A stretch of 11,255 bases of DNA from an uncultured Burkholderiales bacterium (GCA_903845315.1 CAIMWY010000179.1:1-11255), one strand, 5' to 3'. Positions 1 to 7,218 are shown, counted from the stretch's first letter. The notes: generated from the sequence alone by a model not told the origin. Translations and numbers: made by a program.

Positions 1-252
1 CGACCTGAATTGATGCAGGCGAAAAATCAAAATACAGAAAATGGCAAACCGACCCACAGGCGCATGTGGTTCGAAGAGATCGGGTTTACCGATTGTTCGG
101 TTTGGCAGCGTTCAGAGTTACTGGGAGGTCAGGTCGTTACAGGCCCTGGCGTGATCGAAGAGGAGGCCTCCACCACAGTTTTGGCCCCCGGTGATTGTGC
201 CGAATTAGACCCTATGGGAAACATCGCCATCACGTTAGGAGCACGCGCATGA
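1..252 (+). CDS. hyuA: Hydantoinase A / 5-oxoprolinase-type subunit, C-terminal end (partial)
   Basis: The frame is open from the first base to the TGA at 250-252 and gives the last 83 residues of a protein whose start lies left of the window. The ending fits the C-terminal beta-rich region of HyuA/N-methylhydantoinase A proteins: an aromatic WFEE segment, then a GPGVIEEEASTTVLAPGD stretch and a terminal GNI segment. In this family HyuA is the ATP-using subunit that pairs with HyuB to hydrolyse or carboxylate cyclic amides or carbonyl compounds in the cytoplasm. Its stop overlaps the hyuB start as ATGA, so the two are probably translated together. An internal ATG at 13 exists, but nothing suggests it is a real start. 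The family is fairly sure; the substrate is unknown. Confidence 0.85.
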   Translation, partial: RPELMQAKNQNTENGKPTHRRMWFEEIGFTDCSVWQRSELLGGQVVTGPGVIEEEASTTVLAPGDCAELDPMGNIAITLGARA

Positions 253-2042
253 GCACGCAAACAAAGAGCCAAGTCGACCCGATCACCTTGGAAATTATTC
301 GGAACTTATTAATTGCCATTCTTGATGAAGGCGAAATCAATCTTTCGCGAACGGCTTTCAGCCCAATCATTTATGAAGTCAAGGACTACTGTGTCGGCTT
401 GTTGGATGTCGACTGTCAAACCATTGCACAAAGCCGGGGTGGTATCCCCACATTCATGGCAGATCTAGGAGACCCTGTTCGTGATGGACTTGAAATTTAT
501 GGTGAAGATGGGTTTTCTCCAGGCGATGTGTTGATCCAGAACTATGGGGCCATTTGCGGTCAACACTTGAACAATGTGGTGCTGTACATGCCTATCCATC
601 ACGAAGGAAAGCTCATTGCGTTTGCTGCGACGCGTGCCCATTGGTCTGACGTGGGCGGCCGAGTCGCGAGCTCATTCTCAACAGACACCACCGAAATTTT
701 CCAAGAGGGCCTGCAATTTCGCAGCGTGAAGGTTCACAAGGCGGGGCTGCCCGATGAAGAGATCATGCGTATGTTGCGCCACAACATACGTTTCCCTGAA
801 TTGTCTTTTGGCGACATGGCCGCGCAGATTGGTTGCTGCAAATTGATCACTTTGCGGTTTGGCGAAATGATTGCGAAATATGGCTGGGAGACCATTCGCA
901 GCTGTGTGGAGACGATTTGGGATCAATCGGAAGCCTTTGTCCGCCGACAAATCGCAGCGCTGCCTGATGGACGCTATGAAGCCGATTCATTTCTTGACGA
1001 CGATGGCATCAACCTCGATCAAACATTGCCCATCAAGGCCGCAGTCACCATCCGAGGCGATGAACTTGAAATCGATTTCACCGGTACCGCCGGACAAGTG
1101 AAGGGGCCCATCAACAGTGGCCGTAGCGGGGGTATGGCCGCAGCAAAGGTGGCATTTAAAAGCGCCGTCATGCCCTACTTACCCCCCAATGAGGGCGCGT
1201 TTCGTCCACTGAAAGTTAAACTTCCTCCAGGCACCGTGATCAGCGCGATTGACAATGCGGCCATGGCGCAATGGAACATGACCATCAAAACGGTCATTGA
1301 CACCGTTTACTTGGCGATGAGCCAAGCCATGCCTGAACGAATTCCAGCAGCGCATCACAGCACCAATGGCTTGTATATTTTCTTTGGCAAGGACCCCAAA
1401 ACTGGCTATAGATTTTCAACCATTGATACGGTCCTCGGAGGCTGGGGTGCACGTCCTGATGGCGATGGGTTCTCACCTTTGAAGACGGTGACCCATGGCG
1501 ACACGCGTAGCATTCCCTGCGAAGTTGAAGAGACCTTTTTCCCCATGCGGGTTGAGCGTTATGTCTGGCGCGCTGACAGTGCTGGCCCTGGTACTTTTCG
1601 TGGCGGTTTAGGACTGAGCAAAGTTTATCGAGCGCTGCAAGACATTGAGTTAATTTGTGCTTTCGAGCGAACCAAATGTCCACCCTGGGGCTTGTTCGGT
1701 GGCGGACCTGCGCAAGTCGGTTATGTGCTCGTGACCCAGCCTGGAGAAACCAAGCCGACTCGCTACCACAAGGTCACGGCGCTGGTGCTCAAAGAGGGCG
1801 CTACTGTTGAATTTTTGTCAGCCGGAGGTGGCGGACGAGGACCTGCCTACGAACGTGAAGTTAGTCGCGTGGTCGAGGATGTCTTGCATGGATATGTCAC
1901 CCTAGAGGGGGCCCGTCGTGACTATGGGGTGGCGCTCGATGCTGATTTGAATGTGATGCTCAACGAGACCCATGCGCTCAGGGCGAAATTGGCGCAAAGC
2001 GCTTTGCATGCGAAACAAGCTGTCAAGGAGTTGCAAGCATGA
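249..2042 (+). CDS. hyuB: Hydantoinase B / oxoprolinase family protein
   Basis: A 597-residue cytoplasmic protein of the hydantoinase B/oxoprolinase family, the partner of HyuA in ATP-dependent opening of hydantoin or oxoproline-like rings; acetone and acetophenone carboxylase subunits are relatives. Family marks are the N-terminal DPITLEIIRN (10-19), GQHLNN (104-109), RAHWSDVGG (129-137) and the central FTGT...GPINSG region. His106, His131 and Asp134 are likely metal or active-site residues by family analogy. The length is typical. I chose the ATG at 249 because it overlaps the hyuA stop (ATGA) and places the conserved DPITLEI near the N terminus; an in-frame ATG at 195 would lie inside hyuA. 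The end overlaps the next gene, again by ATGA. Codon use is less GC-rich than in the hyuA at the right edge. The family is sure; hydantoinase, oxoprolinase or carboxylase activity cannot be told apart. Confidence 0.93.
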   Translation: MSTQTKSQVDPITLEIIRNLLIAILDEGEINLSRTAFSPIIYEVKDYCVGLLDVDCQTIAQSRGGIPTFMADLGDPVRDGLEIYGEDGFSPGDVLIQNYGAICGQHLNNVVLYMPIHHEGKLIAFAATRAHWSDVGGRVASSFSTDTTEIFQEGLQFRSVKVHKAGLPDEEIMRMLRHNIRFPELSFGDMAAQIGCCKLITLRFGEMIAKYGWETIRSCVETIWDQSEAFVRRQIAALPDGRYEADSFLDDDGINLDQTLPIKAAVTIRGDELEIDFTGTAGQVKGPINSGRSGGMAAAKVAFKSAVMPYLPPNEGAFRPLKVKLPPGTVISAIDNAAMAQWNMTIKTVIDTVYLAMSQAMPERIPAAHHSTNGLYIFFGKDPKTGYRFSTIDTVLGGWGARPDGDGFSPLKTVTHGDTRSIPCEVEETFFPMRVERYVWRADSAGPGTFRGGLGLSKVYRALQDIELICAFERTKCPPWGLFGGGPAQVGYVLVTQPGETKPTRYHKVTALVLKEGATVEFLSAGGGGRGPAYEREVSRVVEDVLHGYVTLEGARRDYGVALDADLNVMLNETHALRAKLAQSALHAKQAVKELQA

Positions 2043-2875
2043 AACTCATTAGCTACAAATTGAATGAAACCACCAGCTATGGGGTGGTCGTCGGTGATGG
2101 CGTGATAGACCTAGGACGCCGATTGCCACACTTAAGTTTATTGGCAGCCCTGAAAGCTGATGCCATGGGGGCTATCCGTTCAATGGCAGCTGAGGCGCCA
2201 GATCACCGCTTGGCCGATGTGACTTTGCTCACGCCCTTGCCCGATGTAGACAACTTGATTTGCATTGGTCGTAATTACAAAGGGCATTTGGCCGAGGCTA
2301 ATCTCAAGTTGCCAGACTTTCCCAGCACATTCATTCGACTCAAGAGCTCCATCGTCGCCCACGACGAAGCCTTGGTGTGCCCGCGTATTTCTTCTGACTT
2401 TGACTACGAAGGTGAATTGGCTGTGGTTATTGGTAAAGGGGGGCGTCACATTCGGCGTGAAGATGCACTGTCCCATATCGCTGGCTATTCGATTGTGATG
2501 GACGGCAGCATTCGCGATTACCAGATGGGCCATTGTCTTGTTGTCGGAAAAAACTTCTTCGCAACGGGAAGTTTTGGTCCTTGTCTTGTGACTTCCGATG
2601 AAGTGGGGGATCCAACTCAACTGCTGTTAAGTACCCGTCTCAATGGTGTGGAGGTACAGCATACCCAAACCGACGACCTTATTTTTGACATTCCCTACTT
2701 GATCAGCTACATCTCAAGTTGGATGCCTTTGTCCCCCGGAGATGTTATCTCCACTGGCACGCCTGAAGGTGTGGGCTTTACGCGCAAGCCAGCCCTTTGG
2801 CTCAAGCCAGGCGACACCTTAGAAGTAGAAATATCTCGGATAGGCTTGCTCCGCAATACCGTTGTCGCAGAGTAA
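2039..2875 (+). CDS. Fumarylacetoacetate hydrolase (FAH) family protein
   Basis: A 278-residue protein with a full FAH fold. Members are metal-dependent enzymes that cleave C-C bonds in acylpyruvates, decarboxylate oxaloacetate-like acids or hydrate and isomerise dienoates in aromatic catabolism. Visible marks: GRNYKGH (77-83), with the His expected in the lid; the metal ligands Glu124 and Glu126 in DYEGELAVVIG; Asp155 in MDGSIRDYQ; Lys171; and the TGTPEGVG loop (239-246). The segment around Lys171 (VGKNFFATGSFGP) departs from the common GKSFDTF-type pattern, which hints at an uncommon substrate. It starts at 2039 with an ATGA overlap on the hyuB stop, so it very likely acts on a product of that HyuAB pair. 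It faces the HTH gene convergently across only 20 bases. The family is sure; the reaction is unknown. Confidence 0.92.
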   Translation: MKLISYKLNETTSYGVVVGDGVIDLGRRLPHLSLLAALKADAMGAIRSMAAEAPDHRLADVTLLTPLPDVDNLICIGRNYKGHLAEANLKLPDFPSTFIRLKSSIVAHDEALVCPRISSDFDYEGELAVVIGKGGRHIRREDALSHIAGYSIVMDGSIRDYQMGHCLVVGKNFFATGSFGPCLVTSDEVGDPTQLLLSTRLNGVEVQHTQTDDLIFDIPYLISYISSWMPLSPGDVISTGTPEGVGFTRKPALWLKPGDTLEVEISRIGLLRNTVVAE

Positions 2876-2895
2876 GTCGCCTAACTTATGCGTCA

Positions 2896-3321
2896 TCAAC
2901 CCGCCAGCTTTTCCCAGGCCTCTTTCTTGCTGAGTTTGCGAACTTCGGAGATCGCTGACAATTGACTTGCGCGCGGGCGTGATTTGCCAGCTTCCCAGTG
3001 ATACACCGACTGAGCAGAGACCCCAATGAGATGCGCCATCTCATGCGCAGTCAAGCCTAGCTTTTTGCGCAACGAGGCGAAGCCATCAACCCTAAAACGC
3101 AAAGCGACACTCGCTTCTTGCTTAACTTGAGTCTTGGTGGGGGTCTGCTGTTTGAGCAGACGTGCAAGCGCTGATTCAAGGCTTGCAATGCGACGCTTCA
3201 TTGCAGCAATTTCAGCACGGTATTGGGCAGATGCTTTTTTGACTTGTTTGGAGTCTGCTCTGCTTTCTTTACGCGCAATGCGTGCTATTTCATTTTTCAG
3301 TTGTTCTGCGAAGGTAGACAT
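2896..3321 (-). CDS. Small coiled-coil plus helix-turn-helix DNA-binding protein
   Basis: A 141-residue protein in two parts. Residues 1-60 are rich in Lys, Arg, Ala and Glu and look like a charged helix or coiled coil (about 24-58). Residues 84-124 form an XRE/Cro-type helix-turn-helix: LRKKLGLTAHEMAHLIGVS, then QSVYHWEAGKSRPRASQL, with the hallmark W-E-x-G-K-S-x-P segment. It is therefore probably an oligomeric DNA-binding protein. The ATG at 3321 has AAGGA a few bases upstream. It lies 49 bases after the MFS gene on the same strand and may be read from the same transcript, but it could also have its own promoter. Putting the HTH at the C terminus, after a coiled coil, is less common than the usual N-terminal placement. 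Targets cannot be deduced. Confidence 0.8.
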   Translation of the reverse strand: MSTFAEQLKNEIARIARKESRADSKQVKKASAQYRAEIAAMKRRIASLESALARLLKQQTPTKTQVKQEASVALRFRVDGFASLRKKLGLTAHEMAHLIGVSAQSVYHWEAGKSRPRASQLSAISEVRKLSKKEAWEKLAG

Positions 3322-3370
3322 GTGTTCCTTGTAGTTCGAGCACAGCAGATGATACTCAAGATGACTGACT

Positions 3371-4582
3371 TCATGGCTTGAGCAGGCCTTGCTTATTTAG
3401 AACGCGATGTTGCGCCCACCACAAGGCAGCAATTCCGATGGCACTGAGACCTGTCATCAACCACAAGCCATGTTGATAGCCCACAGTCGTTGACCACATC
3501 ATGCCCATCAATAACGGAGAGGCCGCACGTGCCAATGCCAATGGAACGCCAAGAGTGCCATTCAAAGTGCCTGTGTGTTCGTGACTGATGTATTGCGCTA
3601 CAGCCGTACCTTTGATGATGGTCAGCATTCCGTTGCCAAGGCCATATAAAGCGACAAAAGTGAGAGCCCAAACTATTTCAGCCTGCCCCACAAGCAATGC
3701 CAAAAATCCCAGCGGAATCAGGCACGGCATCCATCGATTGGTGTGGTGCACATTGAGTTGGCTCTCTAAGCTGAAGAGTCCCAAGCGTCCGACGACTTGC
3801 AAGACGCCGATCAAGGCGGGTAGGGTCAGCGCCCAGCGTTCGGACATACCCGATTCTCTTAACAAACTCACCATATGAGCGGGAAGGGCACTGGTGACCA
3901 TCATCAGTAAAACAATGAAAACACCCAACAACCAAAAGCTGGGCTCTTTCAAATGGGTGCGCCAACTCGCATGAGGGTCGACTGATGCATGGACTGCCGA
4001 TATTCGCTTGGGTGCATCGCTTAACAATCTAAAGTGCAGCGGGGCACACACCAGAAGATGCAACGCACCCAAGATGCACAGCGTGTCTCGCCACCCATGG
4101 CCGTCAATTAACCAAGCGATCAACGGAATGAATACTGTGCTGGCCAAGCCTCCTAAGAAAGTCAACAAAATAATCCCACGTCGAAAATCGCCAGGAAAGC
4201 GACGTGTGATTACCGTGAACGCAGGCGGGTAGAGGGTGGCGGACAAACCAATGCCCATCAACGTCCAAAGCAGGTAAAACTCTGCGGCTGTGCTGACTTG
4301 GCTGTGCGCGATAAAAACCAAACCGAGTAGCAATGAGCCCCCGCTCATCACTGCGCGTTCATGCCCTTGATCGATCCAGCGACCCACCCAAAATGCAAAC
4401 ACACCCTCAGTCAACAAGGCCAAGCTAAACCCGATGGAGGACGCGGATCTGTCCATGCCCAGTGCCTGCTCTAGGGGCACCATGAAAAGAGAAAAGCCAT
4501 AAAACACACTGCCCCAGCTGATCAGCTGCACCAGTGAAAAGAAAAATAAAAATCGTAGATCTAAGGATGGAGAAGACCTCAT
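3371..4582 (-). CDS. Major facilitator superfamily (MFS) transporter
   Basis: A 403-residue inner-membrane permease with about twelve hydrophobic segments, from RFLFFFSLVQLISWGSVFYG (10-29) to the last helix near 372-390. The loop after the second helix carries a motif-A-like GRWIDQGHER (67-76), and a longer polar loop near 186-212 separates the two halves. The general pattern resembles monocarboxylate or oxalate/formate-type carriers, suggesting an organic anion as substrate, but this is a guess. I place the start at the ATG at 4580-4582, which overlaps the TGA of the upstream Bug gene (ATGA). A start at 4621 would add 13 residues with no hydrophobic character and overlap that gene by 43 bases. 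No strong ribosome site sits close by; GGAGG lies 16 bases upstream, so translational coupling is likely. Confidence 0.9.
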   Translation of the reverse strand: MRSSPSLDLRFLFFFSLVQLISWGSVFYGFSLFMVPLEQALGMDRSASSIGFSLALLTEGVFAFWVGRWIDQGHERAVMSGGSLLLGLVFIAHSQVSTAAEFYLLWTLMGIGLSATLYPPAFTVITRRFPGDFRRGIILLTFLGGLASTVFIPLIAWLIDGHGWRDTLCILGALHLLVCAPLHFRLLSDAPKRISAVHASVDPHASWRTHLKEPSFWLLGVFIVLLMMVTSALPAHMVSLLRESGMSERWALTLPALIGVLQVVGRLGLFSLESQLNVHHTNRWMPCLIPLGFLALLVGQAEIVWALTFVALYGLGNGMLTIIKGTAVAQYISHEHTGTLNGTLGVPLALARAASPLLMGMMWSTTVGYQHGLWLMTGLSAIGIAALWWAQHRVLNKQGLLKP

Positions 4583-5589
4583 TCGACTTTGAGCCCCGCC
4601 TCCACAGTCAAGGCTTCCCACTTTGGCCCTTCTTTGTCAAAAAAGTCTTTGGCATCTGTTGGGCTGTTAAATGTTTTGGCCGTTGACCCGTCTTTGTCCA
4701 AACGTTTGGTGTATTCCTCGGATGTCACCACCTTGTTGACTTCACGCATCAACTGCTCTAGTTGGCGTGCAGGTGTGTTGACAGGGGCATACAAGGCCAC
4801 AAAGCCCACGATGCTTGGGTAATTGGCAATTACTTCGTTGGCTGCTGGGATCTGCGGCAAGGTTTTGTTGCGCATATCGCCTGAAACAGCCAAGGCTTTG
4901 AGTCGCCCTTGCGCAATCAAGGGCAGCGAGCTTTGCACCGACATGATGGCCATGTCCACTTGCTTGCCACCTAGGGCTGTCAGCAAGTCGGGTCCGCCTC
5001 GGTAGGACACTGGCGTGCCTTTGATTTTCTCGGCGCGTTCCATCGCAACACCCAAGAAGTGTCCCAGCGTGCCATTGCCACCAAAGGCCCAGCTCAACGA
5101 GCCAGGTTGTGCCCGCAACTGGGTCGTCAGTTCTTTGATGCTCGTGAACTTGCTGTCACCCGGCACGACAAAGATGTAAGGGAACGAGCTGAGGTAAGCC
5201 ACCGGCGCAAAATCTTTGTAGGGGTCATACCCAGAGTTTTTGACCATGACCGGGTTGGCGTAATGGTTCACGCTGTTGACCAACAGATACAGTGTGTTGG
5301 CGTTGTTGGACTTGGCCACATAGTTGGCGGCAATGTTGCCACCTGCACCGGGTTTGTTTTCCACGGTGACCGACAAGCCGGTGTTGCGTTGCAAACCATC
5401 TGCCAAGCCGCGTGCCAAACTGTCCACACCCCCGCCGGGAGAAAAGGGGGCGACCAGTCGAATTTGTTTGCCAGTCAGTGGCGTGTCTTGAGCCCAGCTG
5501 ATGGCAGGCCAGCTGCTCAAACCTGCCACAGCCAAAATCAAACCCATGCAGCGCCGCTTGGACACGACACTATTTTTTTTAATATACAA
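4579..5589 (-). CDS. Bug/TctC-family periplasmic substrate-binding protein
   Basis: A 336-residue exported binding protein of the tripartite tricarboxylate transporter receptor family. The N terminus has Lys/Arg (4-13), a hydrophobic core (15-31) and a probable cleavage after SWA (33). The mature part opens with the family pattern IRLVAPFSPGGGVDSLARGL (43-62) and VENKPGAGGNIAANYVAKS (76-94), the two loops that hold a carboxylate ligand through ordered water. The length is normal. The start is probably the TTG at 5587-5589, because GGGAGA sits 5 bases upstream; a GTG nine codons on and an ATG at codon 15 are worse placed. No TctA or TctB membrane genes are nearby. The next gene is instead an MFS permease joined by ATGA overlap. 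The ligand is unknown, likely a small organic acid or its analogue. Confidence 0.93.
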   Translation of the reverse strand: MYIKKNSVVSKRRCMGLILAVAGLSSWPAISWAQDTPLTGKQIRLVAPFSPGGGVDSLARGLADGLQRNTGLSVTVENKPGAGGNIAANYVAKSNNANTLYLLVNSVNHYANPVMVKNSGYDPYKDFAPVAYLSSFPYIFVVPGDSKFTSIKELTTQLRAQPGSLSWAFGGNGTLGHFLGVAMERAEKIKGTPVSYRGGPDLLTALGGKQVDMAIMSVQSSLPLIAQGRLKALAVSGDMRNKTLPQIPAANEVIANYPSIVGFVALYAPVNTPARQLEQLMREVNKVVTSEEYTKRLDKDGSTAKTFNSPTDAKDFFDKEGPKWEALTVEAGLKVE

Positions 5590-5728
5590 ATCAGTCTCCC
5601 AATCAAAAAATAAGCAACGCGTTAGTTGTCACTTTCAGGTCACCGCCCATAGGCGATGGCCCATGCAAGCCGCACAATGTGTATCTCGATTAAACCACCT
5701 TGCTTTCAAATAGAACAACAGGATAAAC
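5590..5728. promoter_or_regulatory. Divergent intergenic region between the Bug-MFS and SDR-cupin operons
   Basis: These 139 bases separate two operons that start in opposite directions, so both promoters should be here, and a regulator could act on both. I see no pair of -35 and -10 boxes good enough to name. Small elements present are CACAATGTG (5673-5681), a 4-bp dyad around one base; a short CGCC/GGCG stem around 5645-5655; and AGGA at 5720-5723, five bases before the SDR ATG. None is strong evidence by itself. No regulator gene lies next to this region apart from the HTH gene at the end of the minus-strand operon. Confidence 0.4.
5595..5600 (-). promoter_or_regulatory. Ribosome-binding site that supports a TTG start
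   Basis: On the minus strand GGGAGA is followed by five bases (CTGAT) and then TTG at 5589-5587. The spacing and strength favour TTG as start of the Bug gene over the later GTG or ATG codons. A TTG start usually lowers translation, so expression of the gene pair may be kept modest. Confidence 0.6.
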
Positions 5729-6523
5729 ATGGATCTCGACCTTCATCAGAAACACATCCTCATCACAGGTGGTAGCAAAGGAATCGGCTTGGCATGCGCC
5801 AAAGCGTTCTTAGCAGAGGGCGCAGTGGTGACATTGATTTCTCGCACCCAAGCCAACTTGGACTCGGCGCGTGCAGCGTTAATTCAAGACGGTTTTGATG
5901 CGACTCTTGTTCATTTGTGTGCTGCTGATTTGACGCAAGCCGCAGATGCAGAACAGGCACTTGAGCAGGCTTGCATCGCTGCCGGTGAGATCGATGTGTT
6001 GGTCAACTCTGCGGGTGCAGCCAGTCGTATTCCCGCTTTTGAGTTGACGCCAGACGATTGGCAAGATGCGATGAACTCCAAGTTCTTCAGTTACATCAAC
6101 ATCTTGAATCCGGCCCTCAAACGCATGGCCCAGCGAGGCAGCGGCAGTGTGGTCAACATCGTGGGAATTGGTGGCAAAGTCGCCAGTGCGGTGCATGTGG
6201 CTGGAGGCGCTGCCAATGCGGCGCTGTTGTTGGCCAGTGCGGGTTTGGCGGCGGCCTATGGTCCCAAGGGAGTGCGGGTGAATGCCGTCAACCCAGGCCG
6301 CACTTTGACCGATCGCATGCAAGGCTTGCTTGAGGCAGAAGCTGCGCAACACCGCATCAGTTTGGAAGAGGCCACGCACCGAGCCGGTGCCAAAATGCCT
6401 TTTGGTCGGGTCGCACAAGCCAGTGAAATTGCCAATGCTGTGGTCTTCTTGGCGTCCAGTAAAGCCAGTTACATCAGTGGCTCCATCCTCACGGTCGATG
6501 GCGCTTTGACCGCCATCATTTAA
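5729..6523 (+). CDS. Short-chain dehydrogenase/reductase-like protein with altered catalytic tetrad
   Basis: A 264-residue Rossmann-fold protein of the SDR superfamily. The cofactor-binding half is intact: TGGSKGIG (13-20), Arg39 after the second strand, AADL (65-68) and NSAG (93-96, usually NNAG). The later VRVNAVNPGR (182-191) and the C-terminal SGSILTVDGA also fit. The catalytic half does not. Where classical members have Asn after the WxxxM segment there is Lys118; the Ser of the NISS strand is Gly146; and in place of YxxxK there is Gly159-x-x-x-Asn163 in HVAGGAANAALL. Thus all four tetrad positions differ, with Asn and Lys apparently swapped. It may be a non-classical reductase, an enzyme of other chemistry or a binding protein. 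ATG at 5729 has AGGA five bases upstream. It forms an operon with the cupin 11 bases downstream. Confidence 0.9.
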   Translation: MDLDLHQKHILITGGSKGIGLACAKAFLAEGAVVTLISRTQANLDSARAALIQDGFDATLVHLCAADLTQAADAEQALEQACIAAGEIDVLVNSAGAASRIPAFELTPDDWQDAMNSKFFSYINILNPALKRMAQRGSGSVVNIVGIGGKVASAVHVAGGAANAALLLASAGLAAAYGPKGVRVNAVNPGRTLTDRMQGLLEAEAAQHRISLEEATHRAGAKMPFGRVAQASEIANAVVFLASSKASYISGSILTVDGALTAII

Positions 6524-6534
6524 GAAGGTATCAG

Positions 6535-6915
6535 ATGCAAGTTTTCAGAATTTTCACCACAGCTACTGGCGACTCCGAGATTGAAATTCGCCAGGTGCCG
6601 ATGAGTCAGGCCGATCGTCCCATGTCCGCGATTTTTCCGAGCGAGTCGATTTTTTTCAGAGAAACGCCACAAGGTCATGTGCAAGATTTTCACAATGCAC
6701 CCCGCCGTCAACTGATCTTCATCACCTCAGGTCTGTTAGAGCTTGAGACCAGCCAAGGCAAGCGTGTGATCTGCCAGCCCGGCGATTTGCTGTTTACCGA
6801 AGATGCCCAGGGCAGGGGGCATATCACCCGCTCGTTGCGTGGAACCCGCGGTTTTTTCCACGTCGTGGTGCCCGATAGCTTTGACGTCAGCGCTTGGCCA
6901 TTGCTGACGTCTTAA
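6535..6915 (+). CDS. Small single-domain cupin protein
   Basis: A 126-residue cytoplasmic protein with one cupin barrel. Motif 1 is around 47-66 (GHVQDFH, then APRRQLIFITSG) and motif 2 around 75-96 (G, then QPGDLLFTEDAQGRGH). His53, Gln59 and His96 are the likely metal ligands, with Asp90 or Glu89 possible; the usual HxH pair of motif 1 is not kept, so metal binding is plausible but unproven. Small cupins of this shape often go with catabolic enzymes, as isomerases, dioxygenase-like proteins or ligand sensors, and the exact job here cannot be read. The ATG has GAAGG seven bases upstream and follows the SDR stop by 11 bases, so the two share a transcript. The last codons form one arm and the loop of a perfect hairpin. 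Confidence 0.85.
   Translation: MQVFRIFTTATGDSEIEIRQVPMSQADRPMSAIFPSESIFFRETPQGHVQDFHNAPRRQLIFITSGLLELETSQGKRVICQPGDLLFTEDAQGRGHITRSLRGTRGFFHVVVPDSFDVSAWPLLTS
6883..6911. terminator. Perfect 9-bp hairpin at the end of the cupin gene, possible terminator
   Basis: GACGTCAGC at 6883-6891 and GCTGACGTC at 6903-6911 are exact reverse complements around an 11-base loop. It ends two bases before the cupin TAA and lies between two convergent genes. No run of T follows on either strand, so it is not a textbook intrinsic terminator. It could protect the transcript 3' end or aid termination in both directions. Both arms contain the palindrome GACGTC. Confidence 0.4.
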
Positions 6916-6924
6916 CGTGTGTTG

Positions 6925-7218
6925 TCAGACGCCTTCAATGATGCGAATGTCTCGCACCACGGCGTTGTCACCCAAGGCCTTCAAAGCGGCTTTGTAGCCT
7001 GGGCTGTCATAGGCCGCCAAAGCCACTTCGAGGTTGTCAAACTCGATCATTACCAGACGTTGCATTAGTCCAGACTCTTTGATGGCTGCTGGCATGCCAC
7101 GGGCCAAAAATTTGGCGCCGGCATCGGCTAAAGCAGGGCCTGCCAATTTGGCATATTCGGCCAAAGCATCGGCGTCGTCAATTGAGCGGTAGGCGCTGAC
7201 CCAGTAGGCTTTTGTCAT
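6925..7218 (-). CDS. DUF1330 domain protein
   Basis: A 97-residue protein of the DUF1330 group, a dimeric ferredoxin-like (alpha/beta barrel) fold. Typical marks are the start KAYWVSAYRSIDDADALAEYA (3-23), the central GAKFLARGMP (34-43), the conserved RLVMIEFDNLEVALAAYDS (54-72) and PGYKAAL (73-79). The function of the family is unknown; relatives are common beside catabolic genes, and monooxygenase-like or detoxifying roles have been guessed. The ATG at 7218 has AGGA seven bases upstream. It faces the cupin gene convergently with nine bases between the stops. The FlaG-like gene lies 118 bases upstream on the same strand and is probably a separate unit. The family call is good; the role is open. 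Confidence 0.88.
   Translation of the reverse strand: MTKAYWVSAYRSIDDADALAEYAKLAGPALADAGAKFLARGMPAAIKESGLMQRLVMIEFDNLEVALAAYDSPGYKAALKALGDNAVVRDIRIIEGV

Noticed and set aside
2873..2888. Short stem TAAGT/ACTTA between the FAH and HTH genes as a terminator
   Set aside because: Only five A/T-rich pairs and no T run follow, so it is too weak to call.
5059..5613. A 184-codon open frame on the plus strand opposite the Bug gene
   Set aside because: It lies fully antisense to a well-supported Bug protein, shows no recognisable domain and has a composition expected of a shadow frame.
5879..6418. A 179-codon open frame on the minus strand inside the SDR gene
   Set aside because: It is antisense to clear SDR motifs and has no family pattern.
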